The translations under genes were made by a program, and so were the position numbers. 52,440 nt of DNA, taken from positions 1 to 52,440 of the forward strand of contig JAGBSL010000008.1 of NCBI GenBank assembly GCA_017631875.1. Reading direction: 5' to 3'. This stretch comes from Bacteroidales bacterium. GTDB lineage: Bacteria > Bacteroidota > Bacteroidia > Bacteroidales > UBA932. Positions within the stretch are counted from its first letter, which is position 1; each line of letters starts with the position of its first letter. The notes under the pieces were generated by a model that worked only from the letters and a program-made list of their open reading frames with translations, ran no database searches and was not told where the DNA came from. Shown one piece after another: positions 22,873 through 31,853 of this stretch.

Positions 22873-22956
22873 GTCAAGTTGTTTACAACTTGACGACCGG
22901 CCCGGGTAGGGCCGAGATACCCCTCGGGGTGATATGCGAAGCATATCGGGGGTTAA
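22873..22956. repeat. Structured tandem repeat, unit 2
   Basis: This is a second copy of the preceding unit. The core 22895-22956 differs from 22805-22866 at one base only. The leading stem is GTCAAGTTGT (22873-22882) with ACAACTTGAC (22885-22894). Compared with unit 1 the seventh stem base changed from C to T and its partner from G to A, so pairing is kept. Confidence 0.8.
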
Positions 22957-22960
22957 ATAA

Positions 22961-24625
22961 TTAAATTAATATAATTTTAACACCATCATAAGGCGCAATA
23001 TCCACCTCAATGATTTTACCAGGGTAAAGTTCCTCAGTAACAGGGATTTCCATCCACTCGAAAGCGTGCTCCGGAATTGTGAGCTTGATGTGGGCTTCCT
23101 TATTCGAGAAGTTGCATGCGAACAGGATCGTGTGGTCCTCGTAGTCTCTGAGGAAGGCAAAATGTCTGTTCTTGTCGAAACCGTCTGACGAAAGATTGCA
23201 GTAGCAAAGGTCGTATGTGGTTCCCATTGTGACGGCCGTATCTGAGGAAGCCAGTCTTACGGCGTCAGCAAATTTTACGAAGACTTCTGCCTCTTCGCGC
23301 TTCATTCCGGCCTTTACAAGCGTCTTTATATCAAGCGACTTGTACTCCCCGCTTTCAATCACCTTCCTGAGTCTTCTTACAGATCCGACGCTCCACCAGT
23401 CAAAGATCGTTGTCCTTCCGTCTTTTCCGCTGAATCCTTCCTCGTCCATTCCCTTCTCACCTACCTCTTCGCCGAAATAGATCATGAAAGGTGCCGTGTT
23501 CAGGAAAAGTGATGTGTACAAAGGCGCAAATGTATTTGCGGCTTCCTTTCCAAAGAACTCTGAACCGAATCTCTGCTCGTCGTGGTTCTCCAGGAAGTTG
23601 AGCATGTACGGCTGCAGGTCTCCGAGGAACTGCCAGCTGCGGGTGATGCCCATAGTTGACTGCCAGAGTTCTACCGGCATGCCGTTGTCATCAGTGTTTT
23701 TCTCTACAATCGTGCGCAGAGTATCGTACAAGCCCGATTTGTCATACAGAAAATCAAATCCGACGTTCCTTACATACTCGTTATAAAGCTCCTTCTTATA
23801 TACTTCAGCAATGAATATTACTGACGGATATTCCTTCTTGACAGCCTCTATGAGCCACTTCATGAATGCGGCAGGAACAAGTTCGACCATGTCGCAGCGG
23901 AATCCGTCCACTCCCATAGCCGCCCAATACTTCACTATATCAAGCATCTTGTCCCATGTCTGAGTATGGAAGTCGCAGTAGTTGATCTTTACGGTCTCAT
24001 ACCAGTCATTGATGCCCGGCTCTGCACTGTAGCAGTTATTTCCTGTCGCCATTGCAGGCATTTCATAGTATGACTCCATGCCTTTCGGACATGCTGTCGG
24101 AAGCTTAAGTTCGCAACCTGGATAATAGATGAAGTCGTTTTCTTCTTTCCAGTGAACGGACTTGTCATCCTCTCTACCAAGCATCGGGTGGCCTTCCAGT
24201 GGAGAAATCCTGCCGTAATCTCGGGCAACGTGATTTGGTACAAAGTCGATTATAACCTTCAGTCCAGCCTCATGAATCCTCTTGATGAGATCCTTGAATT
24301 CATCAATTCTATTTGACGGATTATCAGCAAGATATGGGTTAATGTCGTAGTAGTCGCAGATTGCATAAGGAGAACCTGCCTTGCCTTTCACGAACTGAGG
24401 ATGGGATGCCATGCAACCCTCTTCAGCACTTTGGGTAGAATGGCGGAGCATGCCGGTCAGCCAGATATGGCTGCAGCCGAGCCACTTGATGTATTCAAGA
24501 GTCTTGGTGTCTATGTCAGAGATTTTTCCTGTTCCGTTGTCTGAAAGAGTTCCGTTCTTTTTAGGTCTTACCTTGTCGTTTCCCCAAAGTCGGGGCAGCA
24601 TCTGATAGATTATAGGTTTGTTCAT
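22961..24625 (-). CDS. Alpha-amylase family glycosidase (GH13)
   Basis: This 554-residue protein without a signal peptide is therefore a cytosolic alpha-glucan or oligosaccharide-acting enzyme. All four GH13 regions are present: VIIDFVPNHVARDY, GFRCDMVE with nucleophile D245, FIAEVYK with acid/base E274, and FLENHDEQR with the transition-state aspartate D349. A C-terminal beta domain (HFAFLRDYEDHTILFACNFS) completes the barrel. The ATG shares one base with the nrdG stop codon (TAATG), so it is translated coupled to nrdG. The metabolic reason for this pairing is not evident. Substrate (maltodextrin, glycogen or trehalose) cannot be told. Confidence 0.88.
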   Translation of the reverse strand: MNKPIIYQMLPRLWGNDKVRPKKNGTLSDNGTGKISDIDTKTLEYIKWLGCSHIWLTGMLRHSTQSAEEGCMASHPQFVKGKAGSPYAICDYYDINPYLADNPSNRIDEFKDLIKRIHEAGLKVIIDFVPNHVARDYGRISPLEGHPMLGREDDKSVHWKEENDFIYYPGCELKLPTACPKGMESYYEMPAMATGNNCYSAEPGINDWYETVKINYCDFHTQTWDKMLDIVKYWAAMGVDGFRCDMVELVPAAFMKWLIEAVKKEYPSVIFIAEVYKKELYNEYVRNVGFDFLYDKSGLYDTLRTIVEKNTDDNGMPVELWQSTMGITRSWQFLGDLQPYMLNFLENHDEQRFGSEFFGKEAANTFAPLYTSLFLNTAPFMIYFGEEVGEKGMDEEGFSGKDGRTTIFDWWSVGSVRRLRKVIESGEYKSLDIKTLVKAGMKREEAEVFVKFADAVRLASSDTAVTMGTTYDLCYCNLSSDGFDKNRHFAFLRDYEDHTILFACNFSNKEAHIKLTIPEHAFEWMEIPVTEELYPGKIIEVDIAPYDGVKIILI

Positions 24626-25077
24626 TACAGATAAATTCTTTTTAGATTGCCATCAGGTTCTATCATATATAGTGCCTGATTGGTTGTTGGAGACTTCAGT
24701 CCTCCCAATTCCTGCCTGAAAGGTCCGATTTTGACATAATCCAACGACAAAATGTCAAACCCCTCTGCAATAGTGTCATTACCGGAATACCAAGCAGTCT
24801 TTATATGTGGATATTTATTCTTGATCCAGTATGACAGCCTCTGGATTTCCGAAGGTTCGCTGTCGCCTCCCATGAAGCAGAAGCATGTGATTGCGGCTGA
24901 GTACTTCCCTATCAATGCTTCCAGGAATTCCTCTGTCATGGGTTCGCCGGCGTCTTCCCAAAGCCAGGGACTATGGCACCCTGGGCATCTGTTGGGACAG
25001 CATGAAATATTGACTGCCAGGCTGATCTCGTCGGGGATCTCCTGGCAGACAATATCGTAACTGTAGCACTTTAGCAT
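24625..25077 (-). CDS. nrdG: Anaerobic ribonucleotide reductase activating protein (radical SAM)
   Basis: The protein has 150 residues from the ATG at 25077 (MLKCYSYDIVCQEIPDEISL); another in-frame ATG four codons earlier at 25089 is less consistent with the family N-terminus. The radical-SAM 4Fe-4S motif C27-x3-C31-x2-C34 lies in CCPNRCPGCHS. It reductively cleaves SAM to place the glycyl radical on NrdD, whose gene is immediately upstream. FMGGDSEP matches the GGE-like SAM-binding strand. Its stop overlaps the amylase start by one base. Confidence 0.92.
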   Translation of the reverse strand: MLKCYSYDIVCQEIPDEISLAVNISCCPNRCPGCHSPWLWEDAGEPMTEEFLEALIGKYSAAITCFCFMGGDSEPSEIQRLSYWIKNKYPHIKTAWYSGNDTIAEGFDILSLDYVKIGPFRQELGGLKSPTTNQALYMIEPDGNLKRIYL

Positions 25078-25123
25078 AGATTTCTCCACTCGCTTCGCTC
25101 GGTCGAAAAGACAATCGGGCGTT

Positions 25124-27217
25124 TTAATTGTTATGATGGTAGTAGCGTCTTGCTGCTTCCTCCTGACGGGCCATCGAGAAGTTGCTTACACGCTTCATGT
25201 AACCGATGATTCGTGTCAGGTAGTCGATGTCCTCGCTATGACATTCCGGGCACTCTCTCAGATAGTGCTTGCTGATGTGGCCGCACTTATTGCATATAGT
25301 GTTAGGAATGTTGAATGTGAAGTAGTTACATCCTTCCTGAGCCGCTACGCGAAGGAGCTGCGCGTACTGAGCCTTCGACAGATGCTCTTCAAGGTTAAGA
25401 TGGAGAGCAGATCCACCTGTGAGGTGCTCGATATATTTACGGCCGTGCAGACGCATCTTGTCGATGATGTTGAGCGACTTGTCCTCCACGATGTAGAAAT
25501 AACTGTTGTAGCAGTCACGAGGAACGGTATATCCGTCTTCCCTATCCCACTTCGCGTGCTTAACTCCCACGTTCTCTGCAGGAATCATCTCGCAGTTGAA
25601 GAGGGTTGTCTTTGTGCGGTACTTCTTGTTGTACTCCTCGATAAGTCCAAGTGTGTTCTGTACGAACTCTACGTACTGAGGGTTGTCGTTGATCTCTATT
25701 CCGAGGAATTCAGCTGCCTCCACAAGACCGTTGATACCTACAGTGAGGTATTGACGACCGATATTGATGAATCCTGCGTCGAAGAGCGGAAGCATTCCCT
25801 GCGCCTGAAGGGCCTTGAGGTTCTCGTCGTATGCGAGCTGAACCTTATGCACAAGGTCCACAACCTCAGCAAGATATGTCAGGTAATCTCTGCCGTTCTT
25901 GACCGCATACTGGATGCAGCGGTTAAGGTTGATAGTGAGCACACTCTTTGATCCGGTCGACACTCCGCCGGCACCGAGGGTGTAGCTGAATCCGTTGTCC
26001 TGGATCTCATTACGCAGACGGCAGCATGAAGCAAGCGAGTCTGCATTGTCGCTCATGTATGTGAAGAATGAGTGTCCCTCTGCGTACATTTCAGCAGTGA
26101 AATCTCCCCACTCCTTGTCCTTCACTTCGTTATTCTCAGTAAGGAGGGCCATAGTCTCCACTGGGAATGTGAGAGGAGTCTTGAGTCTTTCTGCGTTGAA
26201 CCACTTCATGAAGCGCTTCTGGAGCCATGAGAGACCGTCCCAATCCGGTGCCGATCCGTCAGGGAAACGGAACTCGCCGAAGATGCTATCGAAGTAGTTC
26301 TTGTCGTAGTATGAGATGTTCCAGAACACGGCCTGGAAGTTACGTGCGCCGGTAGGCTGGTTGATCGAGTACACGATCTGCTCGAAGCAGTCAGTGATGA
26401 TCTTGTCGATTGTACGCTTCTTTGTAGAATTGTCAGCCTGGAAATCAGGGTGCTTCCAATAGTCCTTACCGTATTCCTTACCTATGAAATAGTTCATGTA
26501 CATAAGGAACTCCGGAGTCGCACAAGCACCGCTGAGCATGCTGGAAACCATGAACACGAGATTGATGAAGCCTCCGCAGAATGACTTGAGGTTTGTCGGA
26601 CCGATAGAGTTTCCACCGATAGGCTTAGTGCCCTCGAGCAGCCAAGGGTACATCGTGATACTTGCGCAATAATTGGCAAGCGAAGTCTCGTCGTTCTTAT
26701 AGATGTGGTGGTTTTTGAGCAGTCTTATATATTTGTCTGACAGCTCCTTACCATACATGCTTTTAAGTCTGTCTGTAAGTATGCGACGGTTGAGTCTGAT
26801 GAAGTTCTTCTTAGGAAGCTCGCCGATAAGGGTTGCGAGATTCTTCTTCTCGATGTTGGCGTTTGCATCATATTTACTGCCTGTAGCGGCATTCTCAGCC
26901 TGGCAATATTGAATAAGGAAGTCAAGGTGGTCGCGTACCTCGCGATCCTCGCTGTGTCTCTGTCTGTAAAGCATAAATGCCTTTGCCACTGCAAAATACT
27001 GCTCTGCCATCAGACCGATTTCTACCTGGTTCTGGATCTCTTCCACATGCATGCCTTCAGTCACACGCACATGCGAAAGAATGTTCACGATATCCTCCTC
27101 TGTAGCGAATGCGCCTACAGAAAGGAATGCCTTCCTTATGGCATTCTTGATCTTCTCAACGGAAAACGCCTTTCTTTTTCCGTCTCTCTTGATAATAGTT
27201 ATTTCCGCGCTGCTCAT
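25124..27217 (-). CDS. nrdD: Anaerobic ribonucleoside-triphosphate reductase (class III)
   Basis: This 697-residue protein opens with an ATP-cone regulatory domain (about residues 5-95, IIKRDGKRKAFSVEKIKNAI). The catalytic 10-stranded barrel follows, then a C-terminal zinc site (CNKCGH with CPECH) and the glycyl-radical loop RIIGYM near residue 672, where the Gly carries the radical. It reduces NTPs to dNTPs without oxygen, using formate as reductant in most members. It is encoded directly upstream of its activase nrdG. This marks an anaerobic lifestyle. Confidence 0.95.
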   Translation of the reverse strand: MSSAEITIIKRDGKRKAFSVEKIKNAIRKAFLSVGAFATEEDIVNILSHVRVTEGMHVEEIQNQVEIGLMAEQYFAVAKAFMLYRQRHSEDREVRDHLDFLIQYCQAENAATGSKYDANANIEKKNLATLIGELPKKNFIRLNRRILTDRLKSMYGKELSDKYIRLLKNHHIYKNDETSLANYCASITMYPWLLEGTKPIGGNSIGPTNLKSFCGGFINLVFMVSSMLSGACATPEFLMYMNYFIGKEYGKDYWKHPDFQADNSTKKRTIDKIITDCFEQIVYSINQPTGARNFQAVFWNISYYDKNYFDSIFGEFRFPDGSAPDWDGLSWLQKRFMKWFNAERLKTPLTFPVETMALLTENNEVKDKEWGDFTAEMYAEGHSFFTYMSDNADSLASCCRLRNEIQDNGFSYTLGAGGVSTGSKSVLTINLNRCIQYAVKNGRDYLTYLAEVVDLVHKVQLAYDENLKALQAQGMLPLFDAGFINIGRQYLTVGINGLVEAAEFLGIEINDNPQYVEFVQNTLGLIEEYNKKYRTKTTLFNCEMIPAENVGVKHAKWDREDGYTVPRDCYNSYFYIVEDKSLNIIDKMRLHGRKYIEHLTGGSALHLNLEEHLSKAQYAQLLRVAAQEGCNYFTFNIPNTICNKCGHISKHYLRECPECHSEDIDYLTRIIGYMKRVSNFSMARQEEAARRYYHHNN

Positions 27218-27263
27218 ATATGGTTAGTTTTAATTAGCGTATATATTTTGCTAAGTTAGATAA

Positions 27264-27294
27264 TAAAAAAAGGCTATATCCCATGGATACAGCC
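27264..27294 (-). terminator. Intrinsic terminator of the nag/phosphohexomutase operon
   Basis: GGCTATATCC (27272-27281) pairs with GGATACAGCC (27285-27294) over a 3-base loop, with runs of A on the left and T on the right. Read on the minus strand it ends in a U-run just after the phosphohexomutase stop codon at 27326. It can act in both directions. Confidence 0.85.
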
Positions 27295-27325
27295 TTTTTT
27301 ATTAACAGAGTTTTTAACAAACTGA

Positions 27326-28987
27326 TTATTTGCTGAACTGAGCTCTAAGTGCCTCATTCTTTGCATCAGCATCAGAACCCTTGATACCGAAGTAGAACTT
27401 GATCTTAGGCTCTGTACCTGAAGGACGTACAGTCACAACGTCACCTGCCTCATTGTAGAACTGGAGGACATTAGATGAAGGAAGACCTGTCTCCTCAGGC
27501 TTTGTATAGTCAACAACCTTGATTACAGGTGAACCTGCAAGCTCGGTAGGAGGGCAGCTTCTGTAGTCAACCATCATCTGAGCGATCTCCTCGAGACCAG
27601 CCTTACCCTTCTTGGTAACTGAGATGAGTGATTCCTTATAGTATCCGAACTCAGCATAGATGTCCTGGAGAAGCTGGTAGAGGGTCTTGCCCTGTGCTGC
27701 AGCCCATGCTGCGCACTCAGCAACGAATGCACATGAGATAGGAGCATCCTTGTCGCGTACGAACTCACCTACGTTGAAGCCGTAGCTCTCCTCGCCACCG
27801 CATACGAATGTAGTCTCACCCTCGTTCTTCTTGACGATGTCAGCGATCCACTTGAAACCTGTGAGCACATTGTAAACCTTCACACCATACTTCTCGGCAA
27901 TAGCGCGGAGCAACTCAGTTGTGACGATAGTCTTCACGATGTACTGCTTGCCATCGAGCTTTCCGAGCTCTGACCAGCGGCGGAGGATATAATATGTAAG
28001 GATTGAAGCTGTCTGGTTACCGTTGAGAAGAACCATCTTGCCCTCATTGTCACGGACTGCGATACCGATGCGGTCAGCATCCGGGTCTGTCGCCATGACG
28101 AGGTCAGCACCTTCGCGGTCTGCAACTGCAACTGCCATTGCAAGAGCTGAAGGTTCCTCAGGGTTTGGAGACATCACTGTAGGGAAGTTTCCGTCCACAA
28201 CGTCCTGCTCTGGAACATGATAGATGTTCTCGAAGCCAAGCTTCTGGAGGAACTCTGGAACGATCTCCACACCTGAACCGTGGATAGGAGTGTATACGAT
28301 CTTGATGTCCTTGTGAGCGGCAACAGCCTCAGGAGAGAGCATGAGGGTCATTACTGAATTGAGGTAAGCCTCATCCATCTCGTGACCCATCACCTCGATA
28401 GGAGCTGCATCTGCACCTGGCTCGAACTTCACCATTGAAGGGTCTGTGATCTTTGCAACCTCAGCAACGATATCCTTGTCCACTGGAGAAGTCACCTGTG
28501 CTCCGTCTGACCAGAATACCTTGTAACCGTTGTACTCCTTAGGGTTGTGTGATGCAGTGATCATGATACCGGCATTAGCCTTCTTAGTCCTCACTGAATA
28601 GCTCATGAGAGCAATCGGGTGAAGCTTGTCGAAGATGTACACATGGATACCGTTAGCAGCAAGTACGTTAGCTGTGATCTGAGCGAACTCTGGGCTGTTG
28701 TTGCGGCTGTCGAACGAGATGCATACGCTGAGAGGACCTTCAAGGTTTGCCTTCATGTAGTTGGCAAGACCCTGTGTCGCCATACCCACAGTGTACTTGT
28801 TCATTCTGTTTGTACCTACGCCCATAATACCGCGAAGTCCGCCTGTTCCGAACTCAAGGTTTCTGTAGAATGCATCCTCAAGTCCGACAGGGTCCTTTTC
28901 CATAAGTGTTCGGATCTCTGCCTTTGTAGCCTCATCGAAGTTACCCTCGAGCCAGCTGTTGACAACGTCCATGAATCCTTTTTCCAT
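27326..28987 (-). CDS. Phospho-sugar mutase (phosphoglucomutase/phosphomannomutase family)
   Basis: The protein has 553 residues from the ATG at 28987 (MEKGFMDVVNSWLEGNF). A longer frame to 29020 overlaps nagB and is rejected. The alpha-D-phosphohexomutase signatures are the phosphoserine loop GIMITASHNPKEYNGYK, the Mg-binding DPDADRIGIAV, the sugar-binding CGGEESYGF, and the C-terminal phosphate-binding RPSGTEPKIKFY. It interconverts hexose-1-phosphate and hexose-6-phosphate. It is third in the operon after a NagB-like/PIG-L fusion and nagB, linking amino-sugar and hexose phosphate pools. Sequence does not separate glucose from mannose specificity. Confidence 0.92.
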   Translation of the reverse strand: MEKGFMDVVNSWLEGNFDEATKAEIRTLMEKDPVGLEDAFYRNLEFGTGGLRGIMGVGTNRMNKYTVGMATQGLANYMKANLEGPLSVCISFDSRNNSPEFAQITANVLAANGIHVYIFDKLHPIALMSYSVRTKKANAGIMITASHNPKEYNGYKVFWSDGAQVTSPVDKDIVAEVAKITDPSMVKFEPGADAAPIEVMGHEMDEAYLNSVMTLMLSPEAVAAHKDIKIVYTPIHGSGVEIVPEFLQKLGFENIYHVPEQDVVDGNFPTVMSPNPEEPSALAMAVAVADREGADLVMATDPDADRIGIAVRDNEGKMVLLNGNQTASILTYYILRRWSELGKLDGKQYIVKTIVTTELLRAIAEKYGVKVYNVLTGFKWIADIVKKNEGETTFVCGGEESYGFNVGEFVRDKDAPISCAFVAECAAWAAAQGKTLYQLLQDIYAEFGYYKESLISVTKKGKAGLEEIAQMMVDYRSCPPTELAGSPVIKVVDYTKPEETGLPSSNVLQFYNEAGDVVTVRPSGTEPKIKFYFGIKGSDADAKNEALRAQFSK

Positions 28988-29000
28988 AATGTTTGTGTTA

Positions 29001-29792
29001 TTAGATGTTGTTTTTCTCAATATCCTTGAAGTATCTGTAAGTGTTCACCTTAAGCTCACCTACTGCAAGTTCGTCTGCAACTATGATTCCGTGCGGATGA
29101 GCCTGGAGGGCTGAGAGTGTGCACTTGTGCGAGTATGCTCCCTCGATTGCCTCGCGGAGGGCGTTTGCTTTCTTGTGGCCGAATGCGAGCACGAGAACTT
29201 CCTTAGAGGCCATAACCGTACCGACACCTACTGTAAGGGCTGTTGTAGGGACCTTGCTGATGTCGCCGTCGAAGAAGCGTGAGTTCACGAGGATTGTGTC
29301 ATAAGTAAGGCTCTTGACGCGTGTGCGTGAAACCAGTGATGAGAATGGCTCGTTGAATGCAAGGTGTCCGTCCTCGCCTACTCCACCCATGAAGAGGTCG
29401 ATTCCGCCTGCAGCCTCGATCTTGGCCTCATACGCTGCGCACTCTGCCGCGAGATCCTCTGCGTTACCGTTAAGGATGTTGATGTTCTCCTTAGGTACGT
29501 TCACATGGTCGAAGAAGTTGCGTGCCATGAATGAGTGGTAGCTCTCAGGGTGCTCCTCAGGAAGGCCTACATACTCGTCCATGTTGAATGTTATCACGTT
29601 CTCGAATGACACCTCACCTGCCTTGTACATGCGGATGAGCTCCTGGTAAGTAGCGATAGGAGTTCCACCGGTAGGAAGACCGAGTACGAACGGCTTGTCT
29701 GTTACGGCTGCCTTGGCCTTGATTCTTGATACGATATAGCGTGCAGCCCATACTGAGCCTGCAGCGCTGTTCTCATTGATGATTAATCTCAT
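29001..29792 (-). CDS. nagB: Glucosamine-6-phosphate deaminase
   Basis: This 263-residue protein has the complete catalytic set: [17 protein letters not shown] (phosphate binding), [10 protein letters not shown] with the proton-transfer aspartate, and [13 protein letters not shown] with the catalytic Asp-x-His-x4-Glu. It converts glucosamine-6-phosphate to fructose-6-phosphate and ammonia, feeding GlcNAc into glycolysis. It is 13 bases upstream of the phosphohexomutase and downstream of the NagB-like/PIG-L fusion gene, with a strong hairpin in the gap to the latter. Confidence 0.95.
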   Translation of the reverse strand: MRLIINENSAAGSVWAARYIVSRIKAKAAVTDKPFVLGLPTGGTPIATYQELIRMYKAGEVSFENVITFNMDEYVGLPEEHPESYHSFMARNFFDHVNVPKENINILNGNAEDLAAECAAYEAKIEAAGGIDLFMGGVGEDGHLAFNEPFSSLVSRTRVKSLTYDTILVNSRFFDGDISKVPTTALTVGVGTVMASKEVLVLAFGHKKANALREAIEGAYSHKCTLSALQAHPHGIIVADELAVGELKVNTYRYFKDIEKNNI

Positions 29793-29809
29793 AATTATAA
29801 TTTATATTG

Positions 29810-29837
29810 ATCCATCGTTTCATGCGAAACGATGGAT
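29810..29837 (-). other. Perfect 12-bp hairpin between the fusion gene and nagB
   Basis: ATCCATCGTTTC (29810-29821) and GAAACGATGGAT (29826-29837) pair perfectly around a 4-base loop, 18 bases before nagB. No U-run follows in the direction of transcription. It may be an mRNA processing or stabilising element or an attenuator setting different levels of the two proteins. Confidence 0.55.
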
Positions 29838-29843
29838 AAGTTA

Positions 29844-31760
29844 CTAGAAAAGTTTCACGAATACTTCGATTGCCTGATACTCCGGCATTCCGAGGTTGTT
29901 GTAGAGGCGTGCTGTGTTCTCTGTTCTCTCCTCTGCTCTCTGCCAGAACTCGCGTGGGTCGTCGCCAGGGAATGGAACGATGTCCTTCTGCGAGAGGTGA
30001 CGGTAGATGGCGTGACGCTTCTTGATCACTTCCTCTGGGCTGAGCGGAACTGCCATGTCGACCTTTCCGATCTCCCACTCCATCCATGCACCTCTGTAGA
30101 GCCATACGTGGCACTCCTTGAGCCACTCTGCGCCCTGGAGCTGCTGGAGAGCCTCAAGAACGGCCTCTGTACATACTCTGTGGGTTCCGTGTGGGTCAGC
30201 AAGGTCACCTGCGAGATAGATCTGGTGTGGCTGAACCTTCTGGAGAAGCTCGATGATGATGTCGATGTCGGCCTGAGTTCTCTGTCCCTTCTTGATACCG
30301 CCTGTCTCGTAGAATGGAAGGTTAAGGAAGTGGCAGTTTGTCTCGTCGTTAAGACCGAATGAGCGTACAGCGCTCTTTGCCTCGCTGCGGCGGATAGCGC
30401 CCTTGAGGTTGAGAAGTGCTCTTGGCTCTGGCTCGCCCGGCTTCTTTGATGCGATGATTTCCTTTACCTCGTTGAATCTGTCGCCGAATCCGAGCTCGCG
30501 TGCCGCGTCCATGTGCTGGAGCACTACGTCATCGTGAACGGCAACGTTTCCTGAAGTCTCGTATGCTACGTGTACATCGTGGCCCTGCTCTGCAAGACGG
30601 ATGAATGTACCACCCATAGAGATCACGTCATCGTCAGGATGTGGCGAGAAGATCACTACCCTCTTCGGGAATGGAGTTGACGGAACAGGTCTTGTGCTGT
30701 CGTCAGCGTTAGGCTTTCCTCCTGGCCATCCTGAGATTGTATGCTGGAGTTCGTTGAATACTCTGATGTTGATCTGGCTGTATGGACCGTGCTGGTCAAG
30801 AAGTTCTCCAAGTCCGTTTGTCAGGTAGTCCTTCTGGCTGAGCTTGAGGATAGGCTTTCCAACCTGCTCGCAGAGCCATACGACTGCCTTACGGATAAAT
30901 TTAGGTGTCCATTCGCAAGGACCTACAAGCCAAGGTGCCTCGTTTCTTGTAAGAAGGCTGGCTGAGTTTTCCTCTACATAGAATGAAATGTTGCTGTGTT
31001 TCTGCAGAAGTGATGCAGGGCAAGCAGGGTTGATCGGACCCTCTACGATCTGCTTAACGATCTGAGCCTTGTCCTCGCCCCATGCGATGAGGTGGATCTT
31101 CTTTGCACTCATCATTGTAGAGATACCCATGGCGATTGCCTTGTCAGGAGTAGCCTCCATGTTTCCTCCGAAGTTCTTCACCTGTCTCTTTCTTGAGGTA
31201 TAAGGAAGCATCACAGTTCTTGTGCGGCTGATCTCGTTTGCCGCGAACTCGTTGAATCCGATCTGGCCCTTCTCGCCTGTTCCCATGATGAGGAGGTCGA
31301 GTCCCGATGCCATCTCGTCATATTTTGCACAGAATTCAGTCACATAAGCACTGTCATGAACCTCTGTGAGCTTTGGAGCATGTACGTTTTCCTTTGCGAT
31401 GTCCACCTTTGCCACGAGCTCCTCATAGAGTCTTCTGTTGCGGCTGTGGTTGTCTGCCGGTGCAGGGTAATACTCGTCGATGCTGTAGATCTCAACGTTC
31501 TTGAACGACACCTCGCCAGCCTCGTACTTCTTCACGAGCTCCTGGTAAAGCGGAACAGGTGATGTTCCAGTTGTGAGACCGAGTTTAAAAACGCCGTCGC
31601 ATGCATTGATTGACTCGACGATCTTTTCGGCAAGACGAGCACATGCCGCCTCTTCATCCTCGAAGATGTGGGCAGGGATTCTTTCGAAAGTGTGCTTGAT
31701 ACCGTTTGGCAGACCTGCTTCGATCAGGCTGCCGTCTTTTGGTAATGAGAACTTCTTCAT
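29844..31760 (-). CDS. NagB-like domain fused to PIG-L/LmbE deacetylase domain
   Basis: This 638-residue protein is a two-domain fusion. Residues about 15-280 are NagB-like (LGLTTGTSPVPLYQELV, SIDEYYP). However, the catalytic loop reads GEKGQIGFNE (162-171), so the Asp and His of the DGH motif are Lys164 and Gln166 while the Glu (E171) remains. Deaminase activity is therefore doubtful. Residues about 365-638 are a PIG-L N-acetylglucosaminyl deacetylase-type domain with the zinc motif PHPDDD (372-377) and a later DPHGTHR. Large proteins of this kind in Bacteroides are annotated as glucosamine-6-phosphate deaminase. It heads the operon, with a true nagB following. A -7 box (TATATTTG) precedes it. 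Confidence 0.85.
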   Translation of the reverse strand: MKKFSLPKDGSLIEAGLPNGIKHTFERIPAHIFEDEEAACARLAEKIVESINACDGVFKLGLTTGTSPVPLYQELVKKYEAGEVSFKNVEIYSIDEYYPAPADNHSRNRRLYEELVAKVDIAKENVHAPKLTEVHDSAYVTEFCAKYDEMASGLDLLIMGTGEKGQIGFNEFAANEISRTRTVMLPYTSRKRQVKNFGGNMEATPDKAIAMGISTMMSAKKIHLIAWGEDKAQIVKQIVEGPINPACPASLLQKHSNISFYVEENSASLLTRNEAPWLVGPCEWTPKFIRKAVVWLCEQVGKPILKLSQKDYLTNGLGELLDQHGPYSQINIRVFNELQHTISGWPGGKPNADDSTRPVPSTPFPKRVVIFSPHPDDDVISMGGTFIRLAEQGHDVHVAYETSGNVAVHDDVVLQHMDAARELGFGDRFNEVKEIIASKKPGEPEPRALLNLKGAIRRSEAKSAVRSFGLNDETNCHFLNLPFYETGGIKKGQRTQADIDIIIELLQKVQPHQIYLAGDLADPHGTHRVCTEAVLEALQQLQGAEWLKECHVWLYRGAWMEWEIGKVDMAVPLSPEEVIKKRHAIYRHLSQKDIVPFPGDDPREFWQRAEERTENTARLYNNLGMPEYQAIEVFVKLF

Positions 31761-31794
31761 GATATATTGTTGGTTAGTTTTTTTCTAAATCATA

Positions 31795-31834
31795 CAAATA
31801 TATGGATTTTTTCCGAAAGAACAGCATATCTTTG
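31795..31834. promoter_or_regulatory. Divergent promoters of the NagB-like fusion operon and the EamA transporter
   Basis: On the minus strand TATATTTG (31802 to 31795) lies 35 bases before the fusion gene. On the plus strand TATCTTTG (31827-31834) lies 20 bases before the transporter ATG at 31854. Both match TAnnTTTG exactly. Confidence 0.55.
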
Positions 31835-31853
31835 CCTGACAAATCAAGAAACC

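Noticed and set aside
22762..22944. A 60-codon minus-strand frame across the tandem repeats encoding a peptide with a duplicated ISPRGV..PYPGR segment.
   Set aside because: It only translates the two copies of the structured repeat and has no promoter or coding character.
22735..22956. CRISPR array.
   Set aside because: Only two repeat units, they are palindromic multi-hairpin units of about 90 bases, with no spacers or cas genes.
25133..25951. A 272-codon plus-strand frame opposite nrdD.
   Set aside because: It is antisense to a strongly conserved gene, with odd composition rich in Val, Leu and Cys; a shadow frame.
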